From contig BQIV01000032.1 in NCBI GenBank assembly GCA_021604005.1, forward strand, positions 1-58,002: a stretch of DNA of 58,002 bases, written 5' to 3'. Below the pieces are notes generated by a model. The model saw nothing but the letters and a program-made list of their open reading frames with translations, was not told where the DNA came from and did no database searches. A program made the position numbers and the translations under genes. This DNA is from Nitrospirales bacterium (GTDB taxonomy: Bacteria > Nitrospirota > Nitrospiria > Nitrospirales > UBA8639). How positions within the stretch are numbered: position 1 is the stretch's first letter; every line of letters begins with the position of its first letter. Below, piece by piece: positions 24,682 to 33,617 of the stretch.

Positions 24682-26628
24682 TTACGGAGTGAGTTCAATT
24701 CGTTCCGGTGGTCCACTCAACACACGATAGACCATCACTGAATCCTGTTTGCCACGAAGCTCGACCGGCCCAAGCTCTTCGATGGCCCAAACTCCATCAA
24801 GATAGCTTCTTGTTTCATGTGTGATCAGAAGACTTCCACTCTCCTGGTCCGTATCCCCTCCAGAACGTTCCTTGCCTAGCTGCTCGAGTCGCGCTGCAAG
24901 ATTCACGACATTACCGACAGTCGTATATTTTAACCGTTGTCTGCCGCCAACACTTCCCGCAATCACTGATCCACTTGCCACTCCAATTCTCACTTTTCCA
25001 AGGGGAATGCCTTGCCGAGCATGAACCTGATTTAACCGGTGTATGTCTTGTATTAATGCGAGCCCGCATTGCACTGCATTGATTGCATCTTGGCGAATAT
25101 CGTGTTCGTGCGTACGAGCAAATGGCACACCAAAGTTCGCCTTGACACCATCACCAAAGTAATCATCGATCACACCGTGATGCGCCGAAATGACGTTGGT
25201 CATAGACAGAAGATACGTGTTAAGCCACTGCATCAAATCCGGCGGCGACAATTGTTCAGCCACTGCGGTAAACCCTTCGAGATCGGCAAAAAGCACGGTC
25301 GCGGTCAAGTGTTGTGGTCGAATCCGTCCATCGTGCAGGAACTGGTCACGACCAGCCCAAATGGTTTCGGCAACCTCGTGCGACACATGTTGAGAGAAGA
25401 GTTGCATGAGCATGGCTCGCTCCTGTCTATTCCTTTGCGAGACCCATGCGGTCACGAGACCGCCTGCACTCACCCAAGCCATAACCGTGGGAACGAGCGG
25501 AATCCACCAGTTGGCCAGAAGCAGCCAATACGCGACCACGATCATCCCGCCAACCCCTCCACCCACAAGCAGCATGACACGCCAAGGCGATCCCAGCCAC
25601 CAGGCAAGGACCGCACCCAGACTCCCCCAAACGATAATCCAGCCAACCTCTAATTCTTCTAAGAGCGAGCGAACCGGCATCTCATGACCTAACGCCATCC
25701 GTAGAAACTGACTGACGAAATGCGCATGGAGTTCCATGCCTGGAACCTGCTGTTCGATGTCCTTCCCTAGACTAAAGGGTGTGTAGAAATCATCTCTGAC
25801 ACTTTCGGCCGCAGACCCGATCACCACCACCTTGTCCCTCATCGCTTCCGGAGGTACGTCGCCTGAGAGGAGAGAGGTGAGAGAAAACCGTGTAAACGAA
25901 TCACGCGCTCCCGAATATTTCAACAAAATTTGATATCCGCGAGCATCGCGACGGACGTATCCCCCATCAGAGGGTTGAAATCGTGGAATCGTTGTGGTCC
26001 CTAGTCTCATTAATTCGGGCTGTGATGGGTCGGAATACGGCACGATGCCGTCTTTCTCTAAGTACTTCAAGGCCAGTAACAACGAAAATGATGTGGCCAC
26101 ACCCTGTTGATCTTCTAAAAATAAAAACCCTCGTCGAACGATTCCACCAGGATCAACAAGCATGTCGTTGAATCCTATTTGATCGGTTCCCTGCAGTAGT
26201 GGCGGGCCAGACACCCCACGCCCGTTCTGATCGGGAAATTTCATGACTGTCACAATACGTGGATTCGCAGAAAGTATCGCATGTAAATTATTTGTGCCCG
26301 GGGGAACGTCCCGATCCCGATAGAGATCTACCCCAATAACGCGCGCGCCAGATGCCGTCAAAATGTTCAAGACGTTGGCAAGCGTTTCATCTGAGATGGG
26401 CCATTCATCAAGAGACGCCAGATCGTCCTCGGTGATGGCAACCAGAACGATACGAGGGTCGGGAGAGACGGGGGCTGTGGTGAGCCGAACCATCCAGTCA
26501 TACGTACGAAGCTCTAGATTTTCTAGCAATGCCAATTGACGGCAGCCAATGACCACCAAGCTCGCGAGCACACCAATCCCAAGCACACGTAACGGAAAAG
26601 ACCGGAAGACCGTGCGCAGAAAGGTCAT
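24682..26628 (-). CDS. CHASE2-domain class III nucleotide cyclase
   Basis: 648 aa. An N-terminal membrane helix is followed by the periplasmic CHASE2 sensor (about 30-330; DPRIVLVAITEDDLASLDEWP, GFNDMLVDPGGIVRR, DKVVVIGSAAESVRDDFYTP), three membrane helices (about 345-420) and a cytoplasmic class III cyclase domain. The metal-binding Asp residues are visible in VLFADLEGFT and DYFGDGVKANFG. The usual Lys before the second Asp motif is replaced (IDDYFGDG), so base preference (ATP or GTP) is not clear. YTTVGNVVNLAARLEQLG carries the Asn/Arg of the catalytic core. It makes cAMP or cGMP in response to an external signal. It is 15 bp downstream of the CHAT gene on the same strand, and both are probably co-transcribed. 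Confidence 0.9.
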   Translation of the reverse strand: MTFLRTVFRSFPLRVLGIGVLASLVVIGCRQLALLENLELRTYDWMVRLTTAPVSPDPRIVLVAITEDDLASLDEWPISDETLANVLNILTASGARVIGVDLYRDRDVPPGTNNLHAILSANPRIVTVMKFPDQNGRGVSGPPLLQGTDQIGFNDMLVDPGGIVRRGFLFLEDQQGVATSFSLLLALKYLEKDGIVPYSDPSQPELMRLGTTTIPRFQPSDGGYVRRDARGYQILLKYSGARDSFTRFSLTSLLSGDVPPEAMRDKVVVIGSAAESVRDDFYTPFSLGKDIEQQVPGMELHAHFVSQFLRMALGHEMPVRSLLEELEVGWIIVWGSLGAVLAWWLGSPWRVMLLVGGGVGGMIVVAYWLLLANWWIPLVPTVMAWVSAGGLVTAWVSQRNRQERAMLMQLFSQHVSHEVAETIWAGRDQFLHDGRIRPQHLTATVLFADLEGFTAVAEQLSPPDLMQWLNTYLLSMTNVISAHHGVIDDYFGDGVKANFGVPFARTHEHDIRQDAINAVQCGLALIQDIHRLNQVHARQGIPLGKVRIGVASGSVIAGSVGGRQRLKYTTVGNVVNLAARLEQLGKERSGGDTDQESGSLLITHETRSYLDGVWAIEELGPVELRGKQDSVMVYRVLSGPPERIELTP

Positions 26629-26643
26629 AGCAGACCTATGGAC

Positions 26644-29073
26644 TTAGAGCCAATTATTGATAAGGAGGAATGGCGACCAATAGCCTGGGTGTTGATAGAA
26701 TGGATGATTCAGCAATGTCTTCTTGGCCAGTTGCAAGGCCACCGCCTTCGACACAGACGTATCGTGCAATTGACGGTAAAATTCCGTGACGAGCTCTGAG
26801 GTCGCCTTGTCATTGATAAACCACAAGGTTGCCAATGCACTCCGGGCCCCGGCTTTTATCGCCACCCCCGCCAACCCAAGAGCGGCACGGTCATCCCCGG
26901 CTGCCGTTTCACACGCGCTCAACGTTAATAAATCCAATGGGGTTTCTCGGAATTGATAGAGCCCAATGAGTTCATCCAATCGATCCATCGTGAGTTTTTC
27001 ATCGAAGGCCAAGAGAAAGGTGTTTTTGGCTTCTCCTGAAAATTTCGCATGGGAGGCGATATGCACAATGCTTGGACGTTCGTCTTTCATTTCATCTTCA
27101 AGTTCATGTACCTGGAACTGCTGATTCAGAAGGACACGTCCGCCATAGAGTTCATTCAGAGCATGTATTTCCGATGCCACATTGGGCAAAGACGGAAACC
27201 CTTGAACCGAGTCCGTTAAGCCGACTGACAGGAGTTTAATGTTCTCACGATTGATTGGCCTCGGGTCCGTCAAATCAATGCCCGGCGTAATGGCAAGCGC
27301 GTATTGGGCAATGAGAAACTCGTTGCCATCATGGAGCGCGCCAAGGGGAATAGTCCGCAAGGGACCATCCGGAACAAAGACCAGCGTGTGTATATCAAAC
27401 TCGTTCAAATGCTCACGGAGCGGCTCGATCAGCCAGGCATAGACCTGTTGGGCATGGGGCAAATATTCACGTGTCGTGCGTTTTTCAAGAAATTTTCTCA
27501 GACGTCGAACTTCTTTCGTGAGGGTTTCTAATGTGACCGAAACACGCTCTCGCTTGAGTTCGGCCTTCTGCCCGTGATGAACGCTGATGAGCAACTCCAT
27601 GCGATCCGGTAAGAGAATCGGATACACAACGGCGGTATGGTCCAATCCCTTCACAATCTCATCAACATTCGTTTTTTTCGATAATGAGGCTTCCACACAA
27701 TTGTCACGAAAATAGTCCTGCAGCTCTGCCGCTTTGAATTGCTCCATCGTGCGCCGGGCATTTCCTAAAATACTCTGATGCACCGTGGCATCTGTCGTCT
27801 CATCGGCTTGGGTCAACAATAAATCCACCAGTTCAAAAAACAACGGGCCGATCGAAGATCGAAACGATTTCGACTGCACAGGAAATCCTCGAGTCACTTC
27901 ATGGCGAATCGGCTGCAGCGTATACACGGCTCGGCGATACGCTAAAATGGCTTCATCCATCTTCCCCTGACTTCGTAACAAGCGGCCGGCTTGCCACTCC
28001 CACTGATACAACGACTCGGAAGCGGAGCCTTGCTGGGCCGCGTGAATAGCTCGACGCGTTAGTTCCATCGCTTCCTCGAGTCGACCTTCATCTTCGTACA
28101 GATGCCCCAAATGCCCCCAGCCATAGGAGGCCGTTCGATGATCTTTGAGGCGACGGGCGATCTCTGCAGATTGCTGAAACGCTTTAGCTGCTTGGAGCCC
28201 AAGCTGTTGCTGAGAAACCTGCCGCTCCTGACGAAGACGATTATAGGCCAATCCGATGCTGAGAAATTCCTGCGCTTTTCTATGAGAATCTTCTAGGTCG
28301 TGCACTTGCGTCATGGCCAAATCAAGACGGTCGCGGCTTGCCGTCACGTCACCTTCCAGAAGAGAACTCCAGGCTGCATTAATGAGTGCTGTGACAGCCA
28401 ATGAAGGATGATTCATCGCTTCGGCAAGGACTGTTGACTCTGTAAACGAACCAAGCGCCTCATCGTATCGTTGTAGGGAAGCCAGCACATTTCCACGGTC
28501 ATTCAAAATCGTCGCAACCAGCATGGAATCTTCGAGTTCTCGAGCCTCTGCCAAGCCCTTGGTGAGATACCCTTCAGCCGCTTCCACTAGGCCTAAGGCA
28601 AACGCAACATTTCCCAACCGCCCAAGAATCCTCGAAGCCAGGACACGATTGTTGGACTCTACGGCCAGCTCTCTCGCCAAGTTGAGGGTGACTCCGGCCC
28701 GTTGATATTGACCGAGGTTGTACAAGGCTTGTGAAAGATACAACAGGGCATGAGCTTGAGCCTCGGGTTGCCCTGCCTCTTCAAACCCGCGTGCAGCTTG
28801 CTCCCATTGCTGTGCCGCTTGGGAAAAATGACCTTGTGTAAATTGCTGTTCTCCTGCCTCAAGAGCATCCTCACCAACCAGAGACTCTGCGGCAGAGACG
28901 AGCGGAATTGGAGAAAGTGGACTCACCAGGCTCACCACAAGCATCATGACACCAATACCAAGTGAGCCAGGCTTCGCCGACAACATGTGTGTTGAAACTG
29001 AGACAAGAAAATGGACGAGACGCATTCCCTTCGTCTTTCTCACATATGCTGGTAGATGTATGCGATCGTGCAT
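26644..29073 (-). CDS. TPR-CHAT protein (caspase-like peptidase)
   Basis: 809 aa from the first ATG; a second ATG at 29025 with AAGGG ahead is also possible. A hydrophobic export signal (about residues 37-60, ending SAAES) suggests secretion or anchoring. Residues 65-370 are tetratricopeptide repeats. The C-terminal CHAT domain (about 520-809) has both catalytic residues of the caspase-like clan: His in VHIASHAKF (about 675) and Cys in LSACETA (about 721), so it should be an active protease. GLAGVAIKAGARSALATLW is the typical following helix. In cyanobacteria such exported TPR-CHAT proteins accompany haemagglutinins and DUF928. It may process or control the surface exoproteins. Confidence 0.88.
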   Translation of the reverse strand: MHDRIHLPAYVRKTKGMRLVHFLVSVSTHMLSAKPGSLGIGVMMLVVSLVSPLSPIPLVSAAESLVGEDALEAGEQQFTQGHFSQAAQQWEQAARGFEEAGQPEAQAHALLYLSQALYNLGQYQRAGVTLNLARELAVESNNRVLASRILGRLGNVAFALGLVEAAEGYLTKGLAEARELEDSMLVATILNDRGNVLASLQRYDEALGSFTESTVLAEAMNHPSLAVTALINAAWSSLLEGDVTASRDRLDLAMTQVHDLEDSHRKAQEFLSIGLAYNRLRQERQVSQQQLGLQAAKAFQQSAEIARRLKDHRTASYGWGHLGHLYEDEGRLEEAMELTRRAIHAAQQGSASESLYQWEWQAGRLLRSQGKMDEAILAYRRAVYTLQPIRHEVTRGFPVQSKSFRSSIGPLFFELVDLLLTQADETTDATVHQSILGNARRTMEQFKAAELQDYFRDNCVEASLSKKTNVDEIVKGLDHTAVVYPILLPDRMELLISVHHGQKAELKRERVSVTLETLTKEVRRLRKFLEKRTTREYLPHAQQVYAWLIEPLREHLNEFDIHTLVFVPDGPLRTIPLGALHDGNEFLIAQYALAITPGIDLTDPRPINRENIKLLSVGLTDSVQGFPSLPNVASEIHALNELYGGRVLLNQQFQVHELEDEMKDERPSIVHIASHAKFSGEAKNTFLLAFDEKLTMDRLDELIGLYQFRETPLDLLTLSACETAAGDDRAALGLAGVAIKAGARSALATLWFINDKATSELVTEFYRQLHDTSVSKAVALQLAKKTLLNHPFYQHPGYWSPFLLINNWL

Positions 29074-29095
29074 AATTGTGCGACGCGCTTCCTGC

Positions 29096-29383
29096 TCAAC
29101 GTTTTTCTGTCGACTCTTTAAGAATGCTGGTCCCTAATTGTTGCAACCGCGAAAAATATTCCATACCCTCGTCCGGCAAATCCGGTAATAGGGCTTCGAG
29201 ATCCGAAAGGCTATCTTGCAGAATCTCTACGCGTTGATTATCCAATTCTTGTTCTTCCACATAATAGGTAATGCATCCCACGATGACCGTATCCAACATC
29301 ATCAATTCACCCTCGGCACCTTCTAACGCCTCCGGCCACTGTGCATCCTGATGAATTTGCCAAAGCTCGGTGAGATCGGTCAT
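29096..29383 (-). CDS. Unknown small acidic protein ahead of the CHAT gene
   Basis: 95 aa from the ATG at 29383 (MTDLTELWQIHQDAQWP); a TTG seven codons earlier is an alternative. The protein is acidic and predicted helical (SDLEALLPDLPDEGMEYFSRL), with a hydrophobic strand (LDTVIVGCITYYVEEQEL), and no signal peptide. I do not recognise a family. It is the first of three minus-strand genes with short gaps (22 and 15 bp) to the CHAT and CHASE2 genes and is probably co-transcribed with them, so it may be a cytoplasmic partner of that set. Confidence 0.55.
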   Translation of the reverse strand: MTDLTELWQIHQDAQWPEALEGAEGELMMLDTVIVGCITYYVEEQELDNQRVEILQDSLSDLEALLPDLPDEGMEYFSRLQQLGTSILKESTEKR

Positions 29384-29574
29384 TGCAAACACCTGTTTCC
29401 CCAATGATGACTATCCTGCAAACACATGAGCAGGAACATGACGATTTCCTCCTTTTGCCAGTTACGCTCGTGAGTATTGAAGAGGCTGCACGATTGCAAC
29501 AAATCTGTCAAGTCTTGAGATGATCAGGAAAGTGGTCATTCATCCACGCCCCTAGAATTGGACGTCGAGGATGA

Positions 29575-29988
29575 TCAATGCTGATGAATAACCAACGGGA
29601 TGCCGGTTAAACCCAAATGAAAATCAGTCGACCAACAACTCTGGATTCGAAGGTGGGACATGAGGTGAAGACCAGCAGCATCGGTAATCGTTAAATCTTG
29701 ATCAGAAAACTGCCGCAGGATCTCAGCAGCGGCGTTTTGCTCTTTTGGACCGAACCCAACCACTTTCAACGGGCGCATGGCTTCAATCATTGCCAAAAAC
29801 TGAAGAGCTTTTGTCCGATCATACCTCCTCAAAAACCACGCATGGCTCTCAGCTACAACCAAGGTTGTCGAAATTAATTGAGGAGGTTCCGAGAATAGTT
29901 GACGGAACAGAGAATGGTAGGTATCCGAACGGTCAAGAAAGGCTATGAAGGCTGAGGTGTCAAGATAGGCCTCAGGGTTTGTGGCCAT
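29575..29988 (-). CDS. PIN-domain toxin (VapC family)
   Basis: 137 aa from the ATG at 29988 (MATNPEAYLDTSAF); the open frame reaches further up but runs through the antitoxin in another frame. The four PIN acidic positions are present: Asp in AYLDTSAFIAF, Glu in VVAESHAW, Asp in LTITDAAGL and Asp in WSTDFHLG. It would be a Mg2+-dependent ribonuclease, held inactive by the antitoxin encoded just upstream with a 17-base overlap. Length is normal and no damage is seen. Confidence 0.85.
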   Translation of the reverse strand: MATNPEAYLDTSAFIAFLDRSDTYHSLFRQLFSEPPQLISTTLVVAESHAWFLRRYDRTKALQFLAMIEAMRPLKVVGFGPKEQNAAAEILRQFSDQDLTITDAAGLHLMSHLRIQSCWSTDFHLGLTGIPLVIHQH

Positions 29989-30196
29989 ACACGATCTCGT
30001 CGATGTGCCGGCTCGCGTTCGCGTCACCGGATTCCACCATTCCGGCAAAACGCATCCAAGGTTTGTCCTCGTCAACAGGGAGAATCGCGCGGAGGGATCG
30101 CCGAAGCATTTCAGCTAGAGAGATGCCCAAACGTTCGGCTTCCTGCTTCGCTGCGTGATATTCCTTTTCAGTCAAGCTAATTTGTGTTCGAATCAT
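29972..30196 (-). CDS. Ribbon-helix-helix antitoxin (VapB-like)
   Basis: 74 aa. IRTQISLTEKEYHAAKQEAE followed by RLGISLAEMLRRSLR is a ribbon-helix-helix DNA-binding domain; the acidic C-terminal part (EDKPWMRFAGMVESGDANAS) resembles the toxin-binding tail of antitoxins paired with PIN toxins. The start ATG lies directly next to a palindromic operator (30199-30227). The 3' end overlaps the toxin start by 17 bases. Confidence 0.8.
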   Translation of the reverse strand: MIRTQISLTEKEYHAAKQEAERLGISLAEMLRRSLRAILPVDEDKPWMRFAGMVESGDANASRHIDEIVYGHKP

Positions 30197-30198
30197 AT

Positions 30199-30227
30199 TG
30201 ATAACAATTTATCAATACTTGTTATCA
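30199..30227 (-). promoter_or_regulatory. Operator of the VapBC pair: nested TGATAA palindromes
   Basis: TGATAACAA (30199-30207) and TTGTTATCA (30219-30227) are a perfect 9-bp inverted repeat, with a third TTATCA in between that makes a second dyad (ATTGATA against TATCAAT). It abuts the antitoxin start and so probably overlaps its promoter and serves autorepression. Confidence 0.7.
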
Positions 30228-30239
30228 TTGTCAATGAAC

Positions 30240-30642
30240 GGCATTTTTAATTTTTGTTTATCCAGAAATCTCATGTCTCATTAATTACTCAGGCAAGAAT
30301 GTTACGATAAGTCCTGCCAAAGTATGGAACATTGAGAGACGTCAATTGCCATTGATAAGAAAAGAGCCAAAAACCCAATAAAAAGAGAGCCGTATAAAGT
30401 CAAGTAATAAGCCCTACTTTTCTTTCCAGGGTGAAGGCCCGCTTGGTAGTCTGAGCTGTTCTTTGTCACCAATAGATGAGTGTACGCTCTGTGTGAGCGA
30501 AATGACTAGAGCATGTTCTCATACACCTCTTCAGACGACTTCGCAGTAAGACATTCTTAAAAATAAATAAAAATACCTACATTTTGTCAAAATAAATCAA
30601 ATTTACATTGTAAATTAAAAATTATTATTGCAATATACTATA
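30240..30642. other. AT-rich gap ahead of the DUF4143 ATPase
   Basis: No gene seen. The last 90 bases are strongly AT-rich and hold the perfect palindrome AATTTAC-ATT-GTAAATT (30600-30616), 27 bp before the ATPase start, a possible operator. A TATACT at 30634-30639 is too close to the ATG to be its -10 box unless the true start is downstream. Confidence 0.4.
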
Positions 30643-31827
30643 ATGATTACGAGGTGCATATACCAAGAAATCCTTGCTGGCCTCACGAGACAGGCAGCTG
30701 TGGCACTGATTGGGCCACGTCAAGTTGGCAAAACGACTCTTGCTCAGAGAATTGCTGATGACCGCCAAGCCCTCTATCTCGACCTTGAAGCCCGCGAAGA
30801 TCTAGACAAATTAATACATGCAGCCTTGTTTTTGAAAAAGTATGAAGATCGACTCGTCATTCTAGATGAAATTCACCGTGCGCCTGAATTGTTTCAGACA
30901 TTACGTGGATTGATAGATGAAGGTCGTCGTAAAGGACAGCGAACCAGTCGTTTTTTAATTTTAGGATCAGCCGCTATCGATTTATTGCGTCAGTCTGGAG
31001 AAAGTCTTGCGGGCAGAATCGAATATGTCGATATGGGACCATTGAACATTCTTGAGACTACGCCTGAAAATTCTGACCCTACGACACTCTGGGTGCGTGG
31101 CGGATTCCCCGATAGCTACCTGGCAGCCAATGATGACGATAGTCTTATCTATCGCAAAAACTTCATCCGCACATATCTTGAGCGTGATGTACCGCAGTTT
31201 GGACCTCGGATACCTGCTGAGACATTAGAGAGACTTTGGACAATGTTGGCTTATGGCCAAGGCAGTCTCCTCAACGCCTCACGCCTGGCCACGAGTCTCT
31301 CAATCAGCGCTCCAACCGTGACGAGCTATATTGATTTACTCGTCGACCTCTTGCTTGTCCGTCGCTTGCAACCCTTTCATGCCAATACGGGTAAACGGCT
31401 CGTAAAATCGCCGAAAGTTTTTGTGCGCGATAGCGGACTTGTTCATGCTTTGCTGAGGATACAGGATTATCCTCAGCTGGCTGGGCACCCAGTTGCTGGA
31501 TTGAGTTGGGAAGGATTTGTTATTGAAAACTTGCTATCCGCAGCTTTATTTCACCCTAAGCCAAGTTTTTATCGAACATCGGCAGGCGCCGAAATCGATC
31601 TGATTTTGGAAATGTCAAGCAGTGATATATGGGCAATTGAAATCAAAAGCGGCTTAGGGGCTAAACCGACGAAAGGATTTTACCACGCGATTGAGGACAT
31701 CCGCCCCACACGCAGCTTTGTAGTCTATGCCGGAACGGAGCGTTACCCTCTTTCTGAAAATATTGAAGCGCTTAGCTTATACGAGTTAGCCCAGGAAATA
31801 AGATCCAGGGTCAAGGGAGAAAGTTGA
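30643..31827 (+). CDS. AAA-type ATPase with DUF4143 domain
   Basis: 394 aa from the ATG at 30643; a TTG five codons earlier is less likely and no ribosome binding site is visible for either. The N-terminal AAA_14 domain has Walker A GPRQVGKTT and Walker B LVILDEIHRAP; sensor GSAAIDLLRQSGESLAGR follows. The C-terminal DUF4143 part contains a winged-helix-like segment (LNASRLATSLSISAPTVTSYID) and a nuclease-like fold with E-I-D and E-I-K residues (GAEIDLILE, WAIEIKSG), typical of PD-(D/E)xK enzymes. The family is widespread in accessory regions and its cellular role is poorly known. The surroundings (AT-rich leader, TA pair upstream) fit horizontal spread. Confidence 0.85.
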   Translation: MITRCIYQEILAGLTRQAAVALIGPRQVGKTTLAQRIADDRQALYLDLEAREDLDKLIHAALFLKKYEDRLVILDEIHRAPELFQTLRGLIDEGRRKGQRTSRFLILGSAAIDLLRQSGESLAGRIEYVDMGPLNILETTPENSDPTTLWVRGGFPDSYLAANDDDSLIYRKNFIRTYLERDVPQFGPRIPAETLERLWTMLAYGQGSLLNASRLATSLSISAPTVTSYIDLLVDLLLVRRLQPFHANTGKRLVKSPKVFVRDSGLVHALLRIQDYPQLAGHPVAGLSWEGFVIENLLSAALFHPKPSFYRTSAGAEIDLILEMSSSDIWAIEIKSGLGAKPTKGFYHAIEDIRPTRSFVVYAGTERYPLSENIEALSLYELAQEIRSRVKGES

Positions 31828-31963
31828 AATTCTCCCAGTGTAAAGGGGAACATTTTATGCCTCTCCCCATTACAACCTTGAGCTAATGCTTTGACGACAC
31901 GTCCATAATTCGCTGCATTGTCACATTTTCGAGTTTACGTTCTAGGCCGTCAAGCACAGCCTG

Positions 31964-31990
31964 TTATAACGGATTCAGTTATACCGGATT
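31964..31990 (+). repeat. Partial copy of the GTTATACC repeat family
   Basis: TATAACGGATTCAGTTATACC is close to the left end of the 118-bp repeats at 533 and 48065 (TATAGCCGTTTCAGTTATACC). A possible right end (GGTTATAA, 32064-32071) follows. It lies just ahead of selO; 31828-32100 shows no gene. Confidence 0.4.
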
Positions 31991-32100
31991 GGTGTCATTT
32001 CTTATGGCGAAATTAAAGGGTGACATCCCCGTTAATGACGGTAGCCAAGCTCAGACCGGCCCAGGTTATAATGTCAGAACAAGGGAGATGAGTAACCAAT

Positions 32101-33567
32101 ATGTCCACACTCGAACAGTTATCATTCGACAATACTTATGCGCGTTTGCCAGAGGGGTTTTTTCAACGAGTACAGCCGACTCCGTTTCCTAACCCACATC
32201 TGGTGAGCGTGAATCCCGCTGCAGCCAAGCTCATCGAGCTTGACCCACGTGAAGCGAAACGGCCAGAGTTTGCTGAGTATTTTTGTGGCGCACGGGCACT
32301 TCCCGGGAGCGATCCGCTCGCCATGCTGTATTCCGGCCATCAGTTTGGTCACTACGTGCCGCAGTTAGGCGATGGCCGAGCGATCTTGTTAGGCGAAGTG
32401 CGAAACACCAAAGGCGAGACGTGGGACCTTCAATTAAAAGGAGCCGGGCTGACGAGATTTTCCCGTGATGGGGATGGCAGGGCCGTTTTGCGTTCAACAA
32501 TACGTGAATATTTGTGTGGTGAAGCCATGCACGGCTTGGGCATTCCGACCACACGAAGTTTATGCATCGTCAGCGGCGAGGAAGTTGTATGGCGGGAAAG
32601 ACCAGAGCCGGGAGCCATGCTACTTCGGATGGCGCCTAGCCATGTCCGCTTTGGAAGCTTTGAAGTCTTTTTTTACCGTGGCCAACATGAAAACCTAAAG
32701 ATTCTCGCAGATTACGTGATCCAACACGACTACCCGCATTTAACCGATGTCGAGAACCGGTATGCCAAACTCCTGCATGAAGTCGCGGTTCGTACGGGAA
32801 TAATGATCGCACAATGGCAGGCCGTCGGATGGTCGCATGGCGTGATGAATACGGATAATATGTCCATCTTGGGATTGACCATCGATTACGGGCCTTATGG
32901 GTTTATGGAACAATTTCACCCTGGATTCGTGTGCAACCATTCCGATCATCATGGACGTTACTCATTTCAACACCAACCCGACATCGGCTATTGGAATATC
33001 CGGGCTCTTGCCAAAGCCATGTCGCCGTTGATTGAACAGTCGGACATGCAGACTGCGCCCGAGGTCTATGAACAGACTATGCTCGAACGATATGCACAAT
33101 TGATGAGAGCGAAACTGGGGTTACTAGAGGTTCATGCCGGCGACGATAAACTCGTGACAGATTTATTGAATTTGATGGATTCCAGTCGTGCCGAATACAC
33201 CAACGTGTTCAGATCCCTCGCCGAATTTCAACAAGCTTCCGCGAACGATGGTAGCGCCAAAGATCATTTTCTTCATCGCGAAGCCTTTGATGATTGGGCT
33301 GCGCGCTATCGCGAGCGATTGAAAGCGGAGAAAAGTCAGGACACGGAACGGCAGGCTCGAATGAATCGTACAAATCCAAAGTATGTGCTACGGAACCATC
33401 TTGCGCAATCAGCGATTGAACAAGCCACCCGAGACAAGGACTATTCCGAGATCGACCGACTGCTTAATCTATTGAATGACCCATTCACCAATCAACCGGG
33501 GATGGATGCCTATACCTTGCCGCCTGCTCCTGGGAGCGAATCAATTATCGTGAGTTGTTCGTCATAA
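32101..33567 (+). CDS. selO: Protein adenylyltransferase SelO (YdiU family)
   Basis: 488 aa, full length. SelO is a pseudokinase that transfers AMP from ATP to Ser, Thr or Tyr of target proteins and helps redox control. Visible motifs are GDGRAILLGEVRN (glycine-rich loop), LQLKGAGLTRFSRDGDGRAV (with the nucleotide-binding Lys and Arg), LRSTIREYLCGEAMHGLGIPTTRSL, and HGVMNTDNMSILGLTIDYGPYGF, which carries the metal-binding Asn and Asp. The C-terminus is VSCSS: the Cys sits at the antepenultimate position, where eukaryotic SelO has selenocysteine. The next gene, a metallopeptidase, starts about 50 bp later. Confidence 0.95.
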   Translation: MSTLEQLSFDNTYARLPEGFFQRVQPTPFPNPHLVSVNPAAAKLIELDPREAKRPEFAEYFCGARALPGSDPLAMLYSGHQFGHYVPQLGDGRAILLGEVRNTKGETWDLQLKGAGLTRFSRDGDGRAVLRSTIREYLCGEAMHGLGIPTTRSLCIVSGEEVVWRERPEPGAMLLRMAPSHVRFGSFEVFFYRGQHENLKILADYVIQHDYPHLTDVENRYAKLLHEVAVRTGIMIAQWQAVGWSHGVMNTDNMSILGLTIDYGPYGFMEQFHPGFVCNHSDHHGRYSFQHQPDIGYWNIRALAKAMSPLIEQSDMQTAPEVYEQTMLERYAQLMRAKLGLLEVHAGDDKLVTDLLNLMDSSRAEYTNVFRSLAEFQQASANDGSAKDHFLHREAFDDWAARYRERLKAEKSQDTERQARMNRTNPKYVLRNHLAQSAIEQATRDKDYSEIDRLLNLLNDPFTNQPGMDAYTLPPAPGSESIIVSCSS

Positions 33568-33617
33568 CTTCGTCACTGACGTTTTTCATTTCACGTCTAA
33601 CGTTTCCCGCTATTCCC

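Noticed and set aside
30634-30639. TATACT as -10 box of the DUF4143 ATPase
   Set aside because: It is only 4 bp from the ATG, too near for transcription to start ahead of the chosen start codon.
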